Source: Evansella caseinilytica (GTDB lineage Bacteria > Bacillota > Bacilli > Bacillales > Salisediminibacteriaceae). From it: 64,000 bases of DNA. The position numbers and the translations under genes are program-made. Numbering within the stretch: position 1 is the first letter of the stretch; each line of letters begins with the position of its first letter. The notes beneath the pieces were generated by a model. It saw only the letters and a list, made by a program, of their open reading frames with translations, had not been told where the DNA came from and did no database searches. Shown here piece after piece: positions 1 to 8,552 of this stretch. The DNA lies in contig NZ_FNPI01000010.1 in the NCBI RefSeq assembly GCF_900107275.1, positions 1 to 64,000 of the forward strand, read 5' to 3'.

Positions 1-95
1 AACAGTGGCTCTCAACCCCGCATTTACTGGCTCAATTGTCCGCAATCGGTGGCTCAAAACTTTACACAGCTGGCTTATTCTCTTCGCAATATTCA
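1..95. mobile_element. possible end of an IS21-like insertion sequence, cut by the window edge
   Basis: Four copies of a TGGCTC/TGGCTT motif occur at about 6, 29, 51 and 72, spaced 21-23 bases apart. Regular short terminal repeats of this kind are known at the ends of IS21-family elements, whose istAB genes would lie to the left of the window. No transposase is visible here, so the family assignment is an inference. The rest of the stretch up to the amidase start at 239 is AT-rich and shows no gene. Confidence 0.3.
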
Positions 96-238
96 GTGAC
101 TACAAAAATAATGTTACAAGATTATTTCAAAACATTAAATCTACAAATTCCAACAAAAATCCTATTGAAATTAGAGAAATAAAACTCGATACTAGTAAAG
201 TAATTAAATTTTTATAATACATAAGGAGGTGAAGATGA

Positions 239-2743
239 TTGAGAGGAAGAAGAATCCTTTTTCTAGTTTTATTAATTATTTCTCTCATTTTTAATGCCCA
301 AGGTACACTTGCAGAGGAAGAGAATCTGGATCATAGCCCCTATGAAACAGCAGAGTATTCAGAAAATGACACTGAAGTGGAGCAATTTGACGACAATCCG
401 AAAGATGGAATAACAAATGAGTCCTTTGATGAAAATCAAGCTGAGGAATCGGTGGATCAAAATGTTGAAGTTTCTTCAGAAGAAGAGATACTTGAAGTAC
501 AAAGCTATGTCTATGGCCAATCTATAACTCTTCAAAAAGGGATCAGTGATTCGAGAGTTATTCAATTAAAAATAGACTTAAGCAAGTTAGGCTTTCATGT
601 GTCTGACAATCCGAACGAAAATTTCGGACCAGCAACGGAACAGGCTGTCAGAGATTTTCAAAGCTACTATGGACTTACAAGTAATGGCATTGCTGATGAA
701 GTAACACTTGCCAAAATTGAAGAGATTTTAGTATCCCCACTCCAAAACGGAGGCAGGCATGAAGACGTGATAGCGTTAAAGGAAAACTTGTCTCGCCTCG
801 GTTTCCATGTATCGGACAATCCGAATACTGCTTACGGTCCAACGACGACAACTCGGGTGAAGGAATTCCAGAAATATTATGGATTAGTGGTCAACGGCAT
901 TGGTGATGAAGTAACACTTGCTAAAATCGAAGAGATATTAGCATCGCCGCTCCAAAACGGAGGCAGGCATGAAGACGCGATAGCGTTAAAGGAAAACCTT
1001 TCTCGCCTCGGTTTCCATGTATCGGACAATCCGAATGCTGTTTATGGTCCAACGACGACAACTCGGGTGAAGGAATTCCAGAAATATTATGGATTAGTGG
1101 TCAACGGCATTGGTGATGAAGTAACTCTTGCTAAAATTGAAGAGATTTTAGCATCTCCGTTACAAAACGGAGGCAGGCACGAAGACGTGATTACGTTGAA
1201 GGAAAATTTATCTCGTCTTGGTTTCCATGTATCGGACAATCCGAATACTGCTTACGGTCCAACGACGGAAAGAAAAGTCAGAGAGTTTCAATTATTTTAT
1301 GGCTTGCGTAATAACGGTATTGCCGATGGGATTACCTTGGCGAAGATAGAGGAGCTTATCAATTCTCCTATGTCTCGCGGAGATTATCGTCAGGACGTTG
1401 TAGATTTAAAAAATAAGCTGGCTCAATTAGGATTTGTCGTTTCAGTAACCCCAACACCGCAATTTGGTCCGGCAACGGAACAAGCAGTTAAAGATTTTCA
1501 AAGGTACTATGGACTAACAAGCAATGGTATTGCTGGTGATACAACTCTTAATAAAATTGACGAGATATTGTCTACTCCTTTTCAAAATGGTGGTAGTCAC
1601 AACGATGTGATTACATTAAAAGAAAATTTATCTCGCCTTGGTTTTCATGTATCTAACAGTCCGAACACTGCTTATGGTCCGACGACGACAACTCGAGTGA
1701 AGGAATTCCAGAAATATTACGGACTAGTGGTCAACGGTATTGCCGATGAACCTACTCTGGCAAAAATTAAAGAGCTGTTAAATTGGCCGTACCGGAACGG
1801 ACAAAGCAGTCCAGAAGTCATTCAGATCAAAAAAAATCTAGCCTTGGTAGGGTATCATGTGTCAAATAATCCGAATGAAAACTATGGACCTGCAACGGAG
1901 CAGGCAGTTCGAGACTTTCAAAGGGATTATGGACTCAGGGTGAACGGGATTTATGATAATCCAACTAATGAAAAACTTATTGCGTTAATTAACGAAATGG
2001 ATACAGCCAAATTCGGTAAAGTTACTGCATCAGTATTAAACATTCGTAGTCAATCTAACACAAACAGTACTATTTTGGGAAATATCAGTCAAAATACTAT
2101 TGTGGAAATTCTAAGCACGGAAAGTAACGGCTGGTATCGTGTAAAAGTGAATGGTATTACCGGATATGTTTCTGGATCCTATATTAAATTGGTTACTGAT
2201 CCACTAGCTGGGAAGATCATTGTCCTTGACCCGGGCCATGGAGGTAGTGATCCAGGAGCATCAGCCAATGGATTAGTAGAAAAAGTTGTTGTATTGGACA
2301 TCTCTTTACGGGCTAAAAAATTACTTGAAGAAGCGGGAGCAACTGTCATAATGACAAGAACTACCGATGTTTACTTAACTCTGGCTCAAAGATCGTCAAT
2401 TGGCAATTCGTCAAATGCCCATGCATTTCTCAGTGTCCATGCTAATGCCTTTAACGGATCGGCAAATGGAACGGAAACTTATTGGTATAATACGTATCAA
2501 TCAAGCAATAGCCAAAAGTTAGCTAGTGCTATACAAACTGCTACACTATCAAAATTAGGTCTTTATGATAGAGGTGTAAAACTAGGAAATTTCCATGTTA
2601 TCAGAGAAACACGCATTCCAAGTGCATTATTGGAAGTTGGTTTCTTAGATCATTCCGGTGATGCTGCTGCGTTAAGCAAAAGTAGCTCTCGAGATCGCAC
2701 AGCAGAAGCCATCCGTGATGGTTTTATCGACTACTTTAATTGA
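239..2743 (+). CDS. secreted N-acetylmuramoyl-L-alanine amidase with seven peptidoglycan-binding repeats
   Basis: An 834-residue cell-wall hydrolase that would cut the MurNAc-L-alanine bond outside the cell. The order is: signal peptide (about 1-25), acidic linker rich in Glu/Asp (about 26-90), seven PG_binding_1-type units of about 70 residues (about 95-585) each with a LGFHVS...YG(L)..NGI core, one SH3b domain (about 590-650) and a C-terminal Amidase_3 domain (about 655-834). Zinc-ligand and catalytic motifs are visible: DPGHGG, the Glu of GLVEK, SVHAN and LLEVGF. The TTG start at 239 is chosen because AAGGAGG at 223-229 sits at good distance; the ATG at 235 is in another frame. Units 2 to 4 are nearly identical at DNA level, a sign of recent internal duplication. 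The gene is more AT-rich than most neighbours. A terminator follows. The family is certain; whether it acts in autolysis, separation or sporulation cannot be read from sequence. Confidence 0.93.
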   Translation: MRGRRILFLVLLIISLIFNAQGTLAEEENLDHSPYETAEYSENDTEVEQFDDNPKDGITNESFDENQAEESVDQNVEVSSEEEILEVQSYVYGQSITLQKGISDSRVIQLKIDLSKLGFHVSDNPNENFGPATEQAVRDFQSYYGLTSNGIADEVTLAKIEEILVSPLQNGGRHEDVIALKENLSRLGFHVSDNPNTAYGPTTTTRVKEFQKYYGLVVNGIGDEVTLAKIEEILASPLQNGGRHEDAIALKENLSRLGFHVSDNPNAVYGPTTTTRVKEFQKYYGLVVNGIGDEVTLAKIEEILASPLQNGGRHEDVITLKENLSRLGFHVSDNPNTAYGPTTERKVREFQLFYGLRNNGIADGITLAKIEELINSPMSRGDYRQDVVDLKNKLAQLGFVVSVTPTPQFGPATEQAVKDFQRYYGLTSNGIAGDTTLNKIDEILSTPFQNGGSHNDVITLKENLSRLGFHVSNSPNTAYGPTTTTRVKEFQKYYGLVVNGIADEPTLAKIKELLNWPYRNGQSSPEVIQIKKNLALVGYHVSNNPNENYGPATEQAVRDFQRDYGLRVNGIYDNPTNEKLIALINEMDTAKFGKVTASVLNIRSQSNTNSTILGNISQNTIVEILSTESNGWYRVKVNGITGYVSGSYIKLVTDPLAGKIIVLDPGHGGSDPGASANGLVEKVVVLDISLRAKKLLEEAGATVIMTRTTDVYLTLAQRSSIGNSSNAHAFLSVHANAFNGSANGTETYWYNTYQSSNSQKLASAIQTATLSKLGLYDRGVKLGNFHVIRETRIPSALLEVGFLDHSGDAAALSKSSSRDRTAEAIRDGFIDYFN

Positions 2744-2756
2744 TTTTTATAAAGAA

Positions 2757-2810
2757 GACTACTCAAAAGAAGTCATGGAGTTCGACTCTTTTGGGTAGTC
2801 CATTTTTTAT
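2757..2810 (+). terminator. rho-independent terminator of the amidase gene
   Basis: Long stem formed by GACTACTCAAAAGA and its near-perfect complement ending GGTAGTC at 2800, followed by a T-run at 2803-2809. It lies 14 bases after the amidase stop. Confidence 0.85.
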
Positions 2811-2933
2811 TCAAAATCGCCAATTAGTTATATATGAATTTCGTGCATACGTATCTACAACTATACTATTTATTGTATTGATAGATAATTACCGTTAAGC
2901 AGATGATAATAAATGTTGAAATTTTAAATCGTG

Positions 2934-3064
2934 GTTCAAAAAAGAGGGGATAACAGCCCCGAAAGAGGGTCGATGCGCACCAGGAGCGTAAACGGCAACG
3001 TGAGCATCGCAGTGACAGCGAAATCAAGAGATTCGTGGGCTCTGTTTCCCGGATTTTTTGCATT
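2934..3064 (+). repeat. interspersed GTTCAAAAA repeat, family A copy 1
   Basis: Begins with GTTCAAAAAAGAGG, contains the family's ACAGC...GGTCGA.GCGC and CGTGAGCA.CG core, and ends GAGATTCG...TTTCCCGGATTTTTT. The same layout recurs near 12.7, 15.4, 33.0, 42.4 and 44.3 kb in this window. This copy is degenerate and its right TTTTTGAAC terminus is lost. It separates the amidase from the galU pseudogene. Confidence 0.7.
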
Positions 3065-3169
3065 TTCTCTTTAAGAATCATATTTGCTCGTGTCAAAGAA
3101 AAATATTGAAAAAGACTCCACAAAGGGGAAGCGAGATAAGTTTTTATGAAATGAGCTTTACCATTACCC

Positions 3170-4018
3170 ATGCAAGTAAAAAAAGCAATCATCCCTGCTG
3201 CAAGTCTTGTTACAAGGTTTCTGCCAGTAACGAAGGCGCATCAAAAAGAAATGTTGCCGAATGTAGCTAAACCGACGATGCAGTATATTATCGAAGAGGC
3301 AATTGCATCTAGAATTGTAGAGATTATCGTTGTTATTGGGAGGAGGAAGCGGGCAATTGAGGATCATTTTGACAAATCGTTTGAACTGGAAGAAACATTG
3401 GAATAAAACGAACTGCTGCAAGAAGTGCAGGCAATATCAAGCATGGGGAATATTTATTATATTCTTCAGAAGGAAGCAAACGGCTTGGGACATGCAATAG
3501 AGTGTGACCGCCAGTTTATTGGTCATGAGCCATTTGCCGTTTTTTTAGATGATGATATTGTTCAGTTGGAAACACCATGCTTAAAGCAGTTCATCAATGG
3601 TTTCAAAAAGTATAATTCTTCGTTAGTAGGTGTGCATAAAGTGCCTGACGAAGCTGTGTCGAAATATGGTATCGTCGCCCCTAAGGGAATGAAGTTGGGA
3701 AAAAATGTAATTGAAGCCGATTCAATTGTGGATAAGCCGTCGTTTGACGAGGCGCCTTCCAATTATGCGATTATAGGCCACAAATCTTCGATATTTTAGA
3801 AGAGATCCCTACCCGGAAATGAAATTCAACTCACAGATGCAATCAAAGTATTGAATCAATCTCAGGCTGTTTTAGCATATAATTTTTCCGGGAAGCGTTA
3901 TGATGGTTGGCGACAAATTCGGATTTATCAAAGCAACGATTGATTTTCCCTACAAAGAAATGATTTGTCCATTGATGTTACACAGTATATTAAAAGAAGT
4001 TTTTGGAATGAGTAATTA
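3170..4018 (+). pseudogene. galU: decayed UTP-glucose-1-phosphate uridylyltransferase (galU/gtaB)
   Basis: The translation follows GalU from end to end (KKAIIPAA..., PKEML-like, [53 protein letters not shown], then GKRYD...FGFIK near 3890-3940), but the frame is broken at least three times. A stop falls near 3404, another near 3797, and a frame change separates the last segments. The nucleotide-binding loop is also changed (GLGTRFLP in the family reads SLVTRFLP here, and LLGDD reads FLDDD). The enzyme would have made UDP-glucose for wall or exopolysaccharide. It lies just upstream of a polyprenyl sugar transferase, which fits an ancient surface-polysaccharide locus. An active copy elsewhere is expected but not visible. 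Confidence 0.9.
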
Positions 4019-4341
4019 AGAAACGTGGTCGTGTTAAAGTAATTTTTATTATAAGCATACGGACACACTCAGTACTTATCCATTCCGACAGTATTCTAGC
4101 AACCGACTAATTTTTTTTGCCCTTCGCTATTTGGGGTGAGAATAGCGAAAAAATTATAGAAACATAGTCGATTTGACATGAAGCCTCTGCGGGCAAGACA
4201 CACTAGCCAAGCCATCAGTATCATGGGATATTTGCTTACGCTATTCATGCTATCATGCCCACCACTCCATATAGAATCTCCAAGTCTATTCTTCCTTTCC
4301 GCATGAATTAGCGAGGAAGCTTATTTGAGGCAAGCCATATC
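4019..4341. other. intergenic stretch with a hairpin, no gene recognised
   Basis: No convincing ORF. A short hairpin (TTCGCTATT...AATAGCGAA) lies at about 4124-4150 and the stretch ends in a strong terminator. A small RNA or leader could fit between them, but no known RNA family was recognised. Confidence 0.3.
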
Positions 4342-4392
4342 AAACCGCAATTCTCCATTTCTATATGACAAGATGGAGAATTGTGGTTTTTT
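4342..4392 (+). terminator. strong terminator hairpin downstream of the galU remnant
   Basis: The stem AAACCGCAATTCTCCAT pairs with ATGGAGAATTGTGGTTT around a 14-base loop and is followed by a T-run. It lies more than 300 bases past the pseudogene end, so it may end a different, unrecognised transcript. Confidence 0.7.
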
Positions 4393-4483
4393 GCAAAAAA
4401 AATCTTCCATTGTGATAAAGATAGTTTTCTTTCTACAAAAAATTTAGTATAGTTATTAAGTGTTGTAATGTTATACAGTAAGG

Positions 4484-4626
4484 CTTTTTAAAAAGGCAAT
4501 GGTTATGTTCGATGCACCAGCTGCGAGATCCCCACTCACAACTGGTCTGAAAAAGAATGCATCGGCTTCACTCATTGCATCGTGTTTGTTCAAAAAGATA
4601 AAAGGCGATCTCTTTGAACAAACACT
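4484..4626 (+). repeat. interspersed repeat, family B copy 1
   Basis: Starts TTTTTAAAAAGGCAATGGTT, passes through CTCACAACTGGTCTGAAAAAG and AATGCATCGGCTTCACTCATTGC, and ends with a minimal hairpin GTTCAAAAAGAT...ATCTCTTTGAAC. The same order of blocks occurs at 31.4 kb and 45.4-45.8 kb and inverted at 23.2 kb. This copy lacks the AATTCCGCC/GCGGAATG block, so it is a shortened member. Confidence 0.7.
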
Positions 4627-4727
4627 GCAAAATGCGAGTAACGATGATTTCAGGGAAGCAACCTTAGAGACGACACGATGCAGACAGGTAACGGTCCGTT
4701 GTTTTACTGAAAAGGAGAGGTTGTTAA

Positions 4728-6116
4728 ATGCCTAATATTAGTGAATGGAGAAGCCACAAATTTATCATCATTTTAGTGGATCTTCTGTGTGTGCTGGGAG
4801 CTTACATCGGAGCATTTTATGTCAGATACAGCGGCTTTCCCCAAAAAAACTGGGATGATTTTATCGTCCTGCTGCCGTGGATTTTGTTAATCGGTTTGTT
4901 TTTCATTTCCGTTTATGAATTATATGCCTTAGATAGAAGAAATACGCTTTGGGACATCGTGGTAAGAATCGTTGTTGCGGTGACCTTCATGTCTTTTTTG
5001 ACAATGGCCGGCTCGTATTTATTCCGGGCTTTTGCCATGCCGCGCTCGGTTATTGTAATCGCAACGGTATTTATGGTGATCCTTCTGATCCTCTGGAAGC
5101 TTTTGTACATGAAACTGACGCGACGGAATGTGATGGGTAAAGTGCTGATGATCGGCGACGACGAGAATACACAGCGCATCATTGCCAAGATCAAACATCC
5201 AATGTTAAAAGGTACTACCGTCAAGCATATTCAGCCGAATACACCGATGGAAAAAATCAATCAGCATCTCCGGCATGCCGATTATGTTATCCTGTGCACA
5301 AATATCAGCAAGGAAAAAAAATCGCAGATTATCTATCATGCCATGGAATGCAACAAAAACGTCTACGTTATTCCGACGTTGTTCGAATTGTTGCTGCAGC
5401 GAGCCAATGTTGCCCCGCTGGATGACACAATGGTAATGTCTGTGAAGCCGTTCGGGCTGACATGGGATCAAACGTTAATAAAACGAGTTTTTGACGTGGT
5501 AGTTTCAGGAGCGATGTTAATCGTGATTTCCCCGTTGCTGCTGATCGTCTCCATCGTCATCAAACTGGAAGATCCGAAGGGAAGCATCATCTATAAACAG
5601 GAACGATACGGGAAAAATAATAAACCGTTTACGATTTTTAAATTCCGTTCGATGATTGAAGGTGCCGAAAAAAATACCGGTCCTGTTCTGGCAACGGAAG
5701 ACGATGACCGCATAACAAAAATTGGCAAGTTCATCCGTGCGACTAGGCTTGATGAGCTGCCGCAATTATTTAATGTTTTGAAAGGCGATATGTCGCTGGT
5801 AGGCCCAAGACCTGAGCGGGGGTTTTTTATCAAGCAATTGTCCAAAGAGTACTATCACTACGGATACCGCAATACCGTGCAGCCGGGCATTACCGGCTAT
5901 GCGCAAATAATGGGAAAATACACGACAGAGGTAGAGGACAAGTTGCGGTTTGATTTATACTATATCCGGAACTACAGCTTTCTGCTTGATATTATCATTC
6001 TATTAAAAACATTTATTGTATTGTTTGATAAAACAAAGGCAGAAGGAACCGCGTCAAAAAAAAACACAAAGAAAATGACAGTAGAGAATAAACCGGAAAA
6101 TACGATAGAAATCTAA
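4728..6116 (+). CDS. polyprenyl-phosphate sugar transferase (exopolysaccharide/teichuronic initiation)
   Basis: A 462-residue membrane enzyme that would move a sugar-1-phosphate from a nucleotide sugar to undecaprenyl phosphate, the first step of a surface polysaccharide. The N-terminal third has four hydrophobic segments (about 12-32, 43-65, 78-100 and 105-125), followed by a nucleotide-binding-like cytoplasmic part (about 130-250) and the conserved bacterial sugar-transferase domain (about 260-440) with KRVFD, FKFRSM, TRLDELPQLFNVLKGDMSLVGPRPE and the GITGYAQ motif. The Asp-Glu of RLDELPQ is the expected catalytic pair. The start is supported by GGAGAGG upstream. Length and layout match the WbaP/EpsE type rather than short PglC-like enzymes. 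No glycosyltransferases follow, so it is isolated from a full polysaccharide operon. The sugar it transfers cannot be told. Confidence 0.92.
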   Translation: MPNISEWRSHKFIIILVDLLCVLGAYIGAFYVRYSGFPQKNWDDFIVLLPWILLIGLFFISVYELYALDRRNTLWDIVVRIVVAVTFMSFLTMAGSYLFRAFAMPRSVIVIATVFMVILLILWKLLYMKLTRRNVMGKVLMIGDDENTQRIIAKIKHPMLKGTTVKHIQPNTPMEKINQHLRHADYVILCTNISKEKKSQIIYHAMECNKNVYVIPTLFELLLQRANVAPLDDTMVMSVKPFGLTWDQTLIKRVFDVVVSGAMLIVISPLLLIVSIVIKLEDPKGSIIYKQERYGKNNKPFTIFKFRSMIEGAEKNTGPVLATEDDDRITKIGKFIRATRLDELPQLFNVLKGDMSLVGPRPERGFFIKQLSKEYYHYGYRNTVQPGITGYAQIMGKYTTEVEDKLRFDLYYIRNYSFLLDIIILLKTFIVLFDKTKAEGTASKKNTKKMTVENKPENTIEI

Positions 6117-6318
6117 GCGAATTTTGTCCTGGCCTTGCTTTGGAGGAGATTCAAAAGCACGGAAAAAATGCCATCCTTTATCGTACCGTGAACAATGAAC
6201 TCGTGAATGCGGCTCATCCCTTATCAAAGTCAACGCAGTGTCAGGGGTGCAGGGAAAGGAAAGAGCATTTTGCCGTTAAAATGGAGATTTATGTAACGTG
6301 AACATCGTTATTCCCAAC

Positions 6319-6367
6319 AAAAAAACCTTTTACAGTTCCTTTCTTGGAACCTGTAAAAGGTTTTTTA
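6319..6367 (+). terminator. terminator downstream of the sugar transferase
   Basis: The 19-base stem AAAAACCTTTTACAGTTCC pairs with GGAACCTGTAAAAGGTTTTT. U-runs on both strands could stop transcription from either side. The 200 bases between the gene end and this stem contain no supported gene. Confidence 0.9.
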
Positions 6368-6530
6368 TCATCGTATCGTTGCTTGTTTCGGTTGCCGTTA
6401 TTGCGCCGCTTGCTCTCGTACACTCTTGCTGCTGATAAATGATGAGTGAGTATGTCTGGTGCTGTCAGAAAGTTAGCCGAACGTCATCGTTTTTGACCCG
6501 GTTTTGTCTTTTCTTTTTGAAGATGATGGT

Positions 6531-7571
6531 CTAATTATTGTAACTTGCAGCTTCTTCTATATTTTCTGTACCAATCTGCGGTGCAACTTCCATAGCATCT
6601 TTCATACCCAAGTGAACTTGTAAAATTTCCGATATTTCTCTGACAGACTCTTCATTAAGTTGATGATACGAAATGCTATTTTCAATGAAATTGTCGCCGT
6701 TTTCGAAGCTGAGGGATTCAACATTGTTCAGATCGTCGATGTACGTGTACATTCCAAGTATATTGTTAAACGTGATGTTTGTGTTTAAATTGTTTCCGAG
6801 AGCGTCCATCAGCGAGCCAAATTTCGTAATCGAGCTCAAGCTCGCCGCTTTGTTAATGACGGCTTCAATAACTTCTTTTTGGCGTTCGCCGCGACCGAGA
6901 TCCCCGAGAGGGTCCTGCTTTCTCATTCTCACGTATGCCAGGGCTTCGGCGCCGTTTACCGTTTGTCTTCCTTCTTCCAAAATGATCGTCCCGTAAGTTG
7001 CGTTGTCTTTCTCTGTAAACCCTTGCGTGACATCGACCTCAACGCCGCCTAGTTCATCAATAATCTCCATAAAGGCAGTAAAGTTCAGCGTGACAAAATA
7101 GTCTACCGGTATATTCAGTAAGTTTTCCACTGTGTCAATCGTCATATCAACGCCGCCAAAAGCGTGGGCATGGTTGATTTTGTCGTATGTGCCCCTGCCA
7201 ACAATCTCCACATAAGAATCCCTTGGAATATTGAGCATTTTTATTGAGCCTTCCTTAGGATTAAAGGTTGCCAGCAGCATCGCATCTGTCCGGCCAGTAA
7301 GATCTTCTTCCCGGCTGTCGATGCCTAGAAACAGGATCGATATCGGATCATTGATTGGACTTACCGCCTCGTTTCTTAATTCTGAGCGGTCGCCCCGCTC
7401 AAGCTCCTGCTGTGCGCTCGAGGTAATATTAGCCAGCTTTAATCCCATATAGGCTAATGTGCCGCCAGCAATGATAAACAAACCAACAAGAGTGATTAAC
7501 GTTATCTTCAACCCACGTTTTAGCGACGACCGTTTTTTGGTTCGCTTTTTATTCGTTCTTAATTGTGTCAA
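6531..7571 (-). CDS. LytR-CpsA-Psr (LCP) family cell-wall polymer ligase
   Basis: A 346-residue membrane-anchored protein. A basic N-terminus is followed by one transmembrane segment (about 22-44), and then an extracellular LCP domain with the signature Asp/Arg residues of LFLGIDSREE..GRTDAM, NIPRDSYV, KINHAHAFGG, GGVEVDV and the RMRKQDPLGDLGRGERQ block. LCP enzymes attach teichoic acid or other anionic polymers from the undecaprenyl carrier to peptidoglycan. The position before yvyE-degS matches the B. subtilis LCP gene yvhJ (tagV), but several paralogues exist so no symbol is given. The nearby sugar transferase on the other strand suggests a common envelope theme. Confidence 0.94.
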   Translation of the reverse strand: MTQLRTNKKRTKKRSSLKRGLKITLITLVGLFIIAGGTLAYMGLKLANITSSAQQELERGDRSELRNEAVSPINDPISILFLGIDSREEDLTGRTDAMLLATFNPKEGSIKMLNIPRDSYVEIVGRGTYDKINHAHAFGGVDMTIDTVENLLNIPVDYFVTLNFTAFMEIIDELGGVEVDVTQGFTEKDNATYGTIILEEGRQTVNGAEALAYVRMRKQDPLGDLGRGERQKEVIEAVINKAASLSSITKFGSLMDALGNNLNTNITFNNILGMYTYIDDLNNVESLSFENGDNFIENSISYHQLNEESVREISEILQVHLGMKDAMEVAPQIGTENIEEAASYNN

Positions 7572-7819
7572 GGTGAGACACTCCTCTTTGTAGAATTTAT
7601 CGTATCTAATTAATTTGACGAAAAAAGTAAGAAAGAAGATTCATCTTTCCCATTTAACCATTTTCATATTTTACAGCAAAATGAGATATTAGTAAATATG
7701 AAGATTGCTATATATACAAGCTCTCGCGGCATCATCAAGGCTGAAGCGCCAAACACCGGGATAAACAGGGATTTAATAATATTGTGGAAAAAACAGGAGC
7801 AGTGGGGAAAGTGAACGAA

Positions 7820-7857
7820 TAAAAGGGATTCTTCACCTGCTTGCTGGAAAGAATCCC
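7820..7857 (-). terminator. terminator for the minus-strand gene at 7879-8169
   Basis: On the minus strand, GGGATTCTT and AAGAATCCC form a nine-base stem around a 15-base loop, followed by TTTTATTC. It lies directly downstream of the small coiled-coil gene. Confidence 0.75.
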
Positions 7858-7878
7858 GAGGCCATTTATTCACAGATA

Positions 7879-8169
7879 TCATATTAACTGTCTTTGCAGC
7901 TTGCTGACAATGACTTCAATCTCACGTAGTTGCGGATCATTTGCAGTGTTGAATGCTTCAAGCTCCTGCTTAAGGAGGTGGACTTTCTTTTCAAGCTCCT
8001 CATAAATTGTCGATTTCATCTCTTCTTCAATGCTGGAGGCGATTTCCAGTCGCAATTGGTATTTCGTTAACTTCTTCACAATAATGGCTTTCCGCTTTAA
8101 AATTTCCTGCCGCCGGGATTCCAGTTCATTTTTCCAAGAAATGAATTCTTCTTTCCTTTCCTTGTTCAT
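7879..8169 (-). CDS. small coiled-coil protein of unknown function
   Basis: A 96-residue, highly charged protein made almost entirely of heptad-like Lys/Glu/Leu segments. No signal peptide or membrane segment is seen. The ORF is open to 8283, but the ATG at 8169 is preferred because a GGGAGGTTATTTA ribosome site precedes it and the upstream 38 residues look non-coding. A terminator follows. I do not recognise the family. A role as a small structural or regulatory partner is possible but unsupported. Confidence 0.6.
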   Translation of the reverse strand: MNKERKEEFISWKNELESRRQEILKRKAIIVKKLTKYQLRLEIASSIEEEMKSTIYEELEKKVHLLKQELEAFNTANDPQLREIEVIVSKLQRQLI

Positions 8170-8408
8170 TAAATAACCTCCCATATCATCAACGCTTTTT
8201 ATAAAACTGTTCTTTCCCTCCTGGTACACGCTCTTAGAGTATAATATTATCTCACTGCCAAGATCAACATTTCTAAGAAGCACGATAAATAATTGACAAT
8301 CCGGACAAATTTTCCCCTATGCCGACGATAGATATAAAAGGATTATTTCTTTTTCGTGAAAATCATGGTAATTTTTATAAAATGACAATTTTTTGGAGGA
8401 ATTGACGA

Positions 8409-8522
8409 ATGAAACAAATTTCCTGGGGATCCCCGGTCAGTTTTGCATGCATCGGTGTTTTTTTGTGGGGATTGGCTAAATTGCTGGACACGATTTGGAA
8501 GTATTTTCTTAGTTTCGGATAA
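8409..8522 (+). CDS. small single-span membrane protein (37 residues)
   Basis: A short ORF with ATG at 8409, eight bases after a strong GGAGGA site (8395-8400). It encodes a polar start (MKQISWGSP), one hydrophobic segment (about 10-22, FACIGVFLWGLAK) and an amphipathic tail ending at TAA 8520-8522. The ribosome site and hydrophobic profile make it plausible. It lies 30 bases before the amidase gene and may share its transcript. The function is unknown. Confidence 0.5.
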   Translation: MKQISWGSPVSFACIGVFLWGLAKLLDTIWKYFLSFG

Positions 8523-8552
8523 TGCTAGTGAGACTAGTACATCAAAGAAGGT

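Noticed and set aside
7664-7882. 72-residue minus-strand ORF overlapping the terminator at 7820
   Set aside because: It lies over a terminator stem and lacks a ribosome site; Cys/Phe-rich chance ORF.
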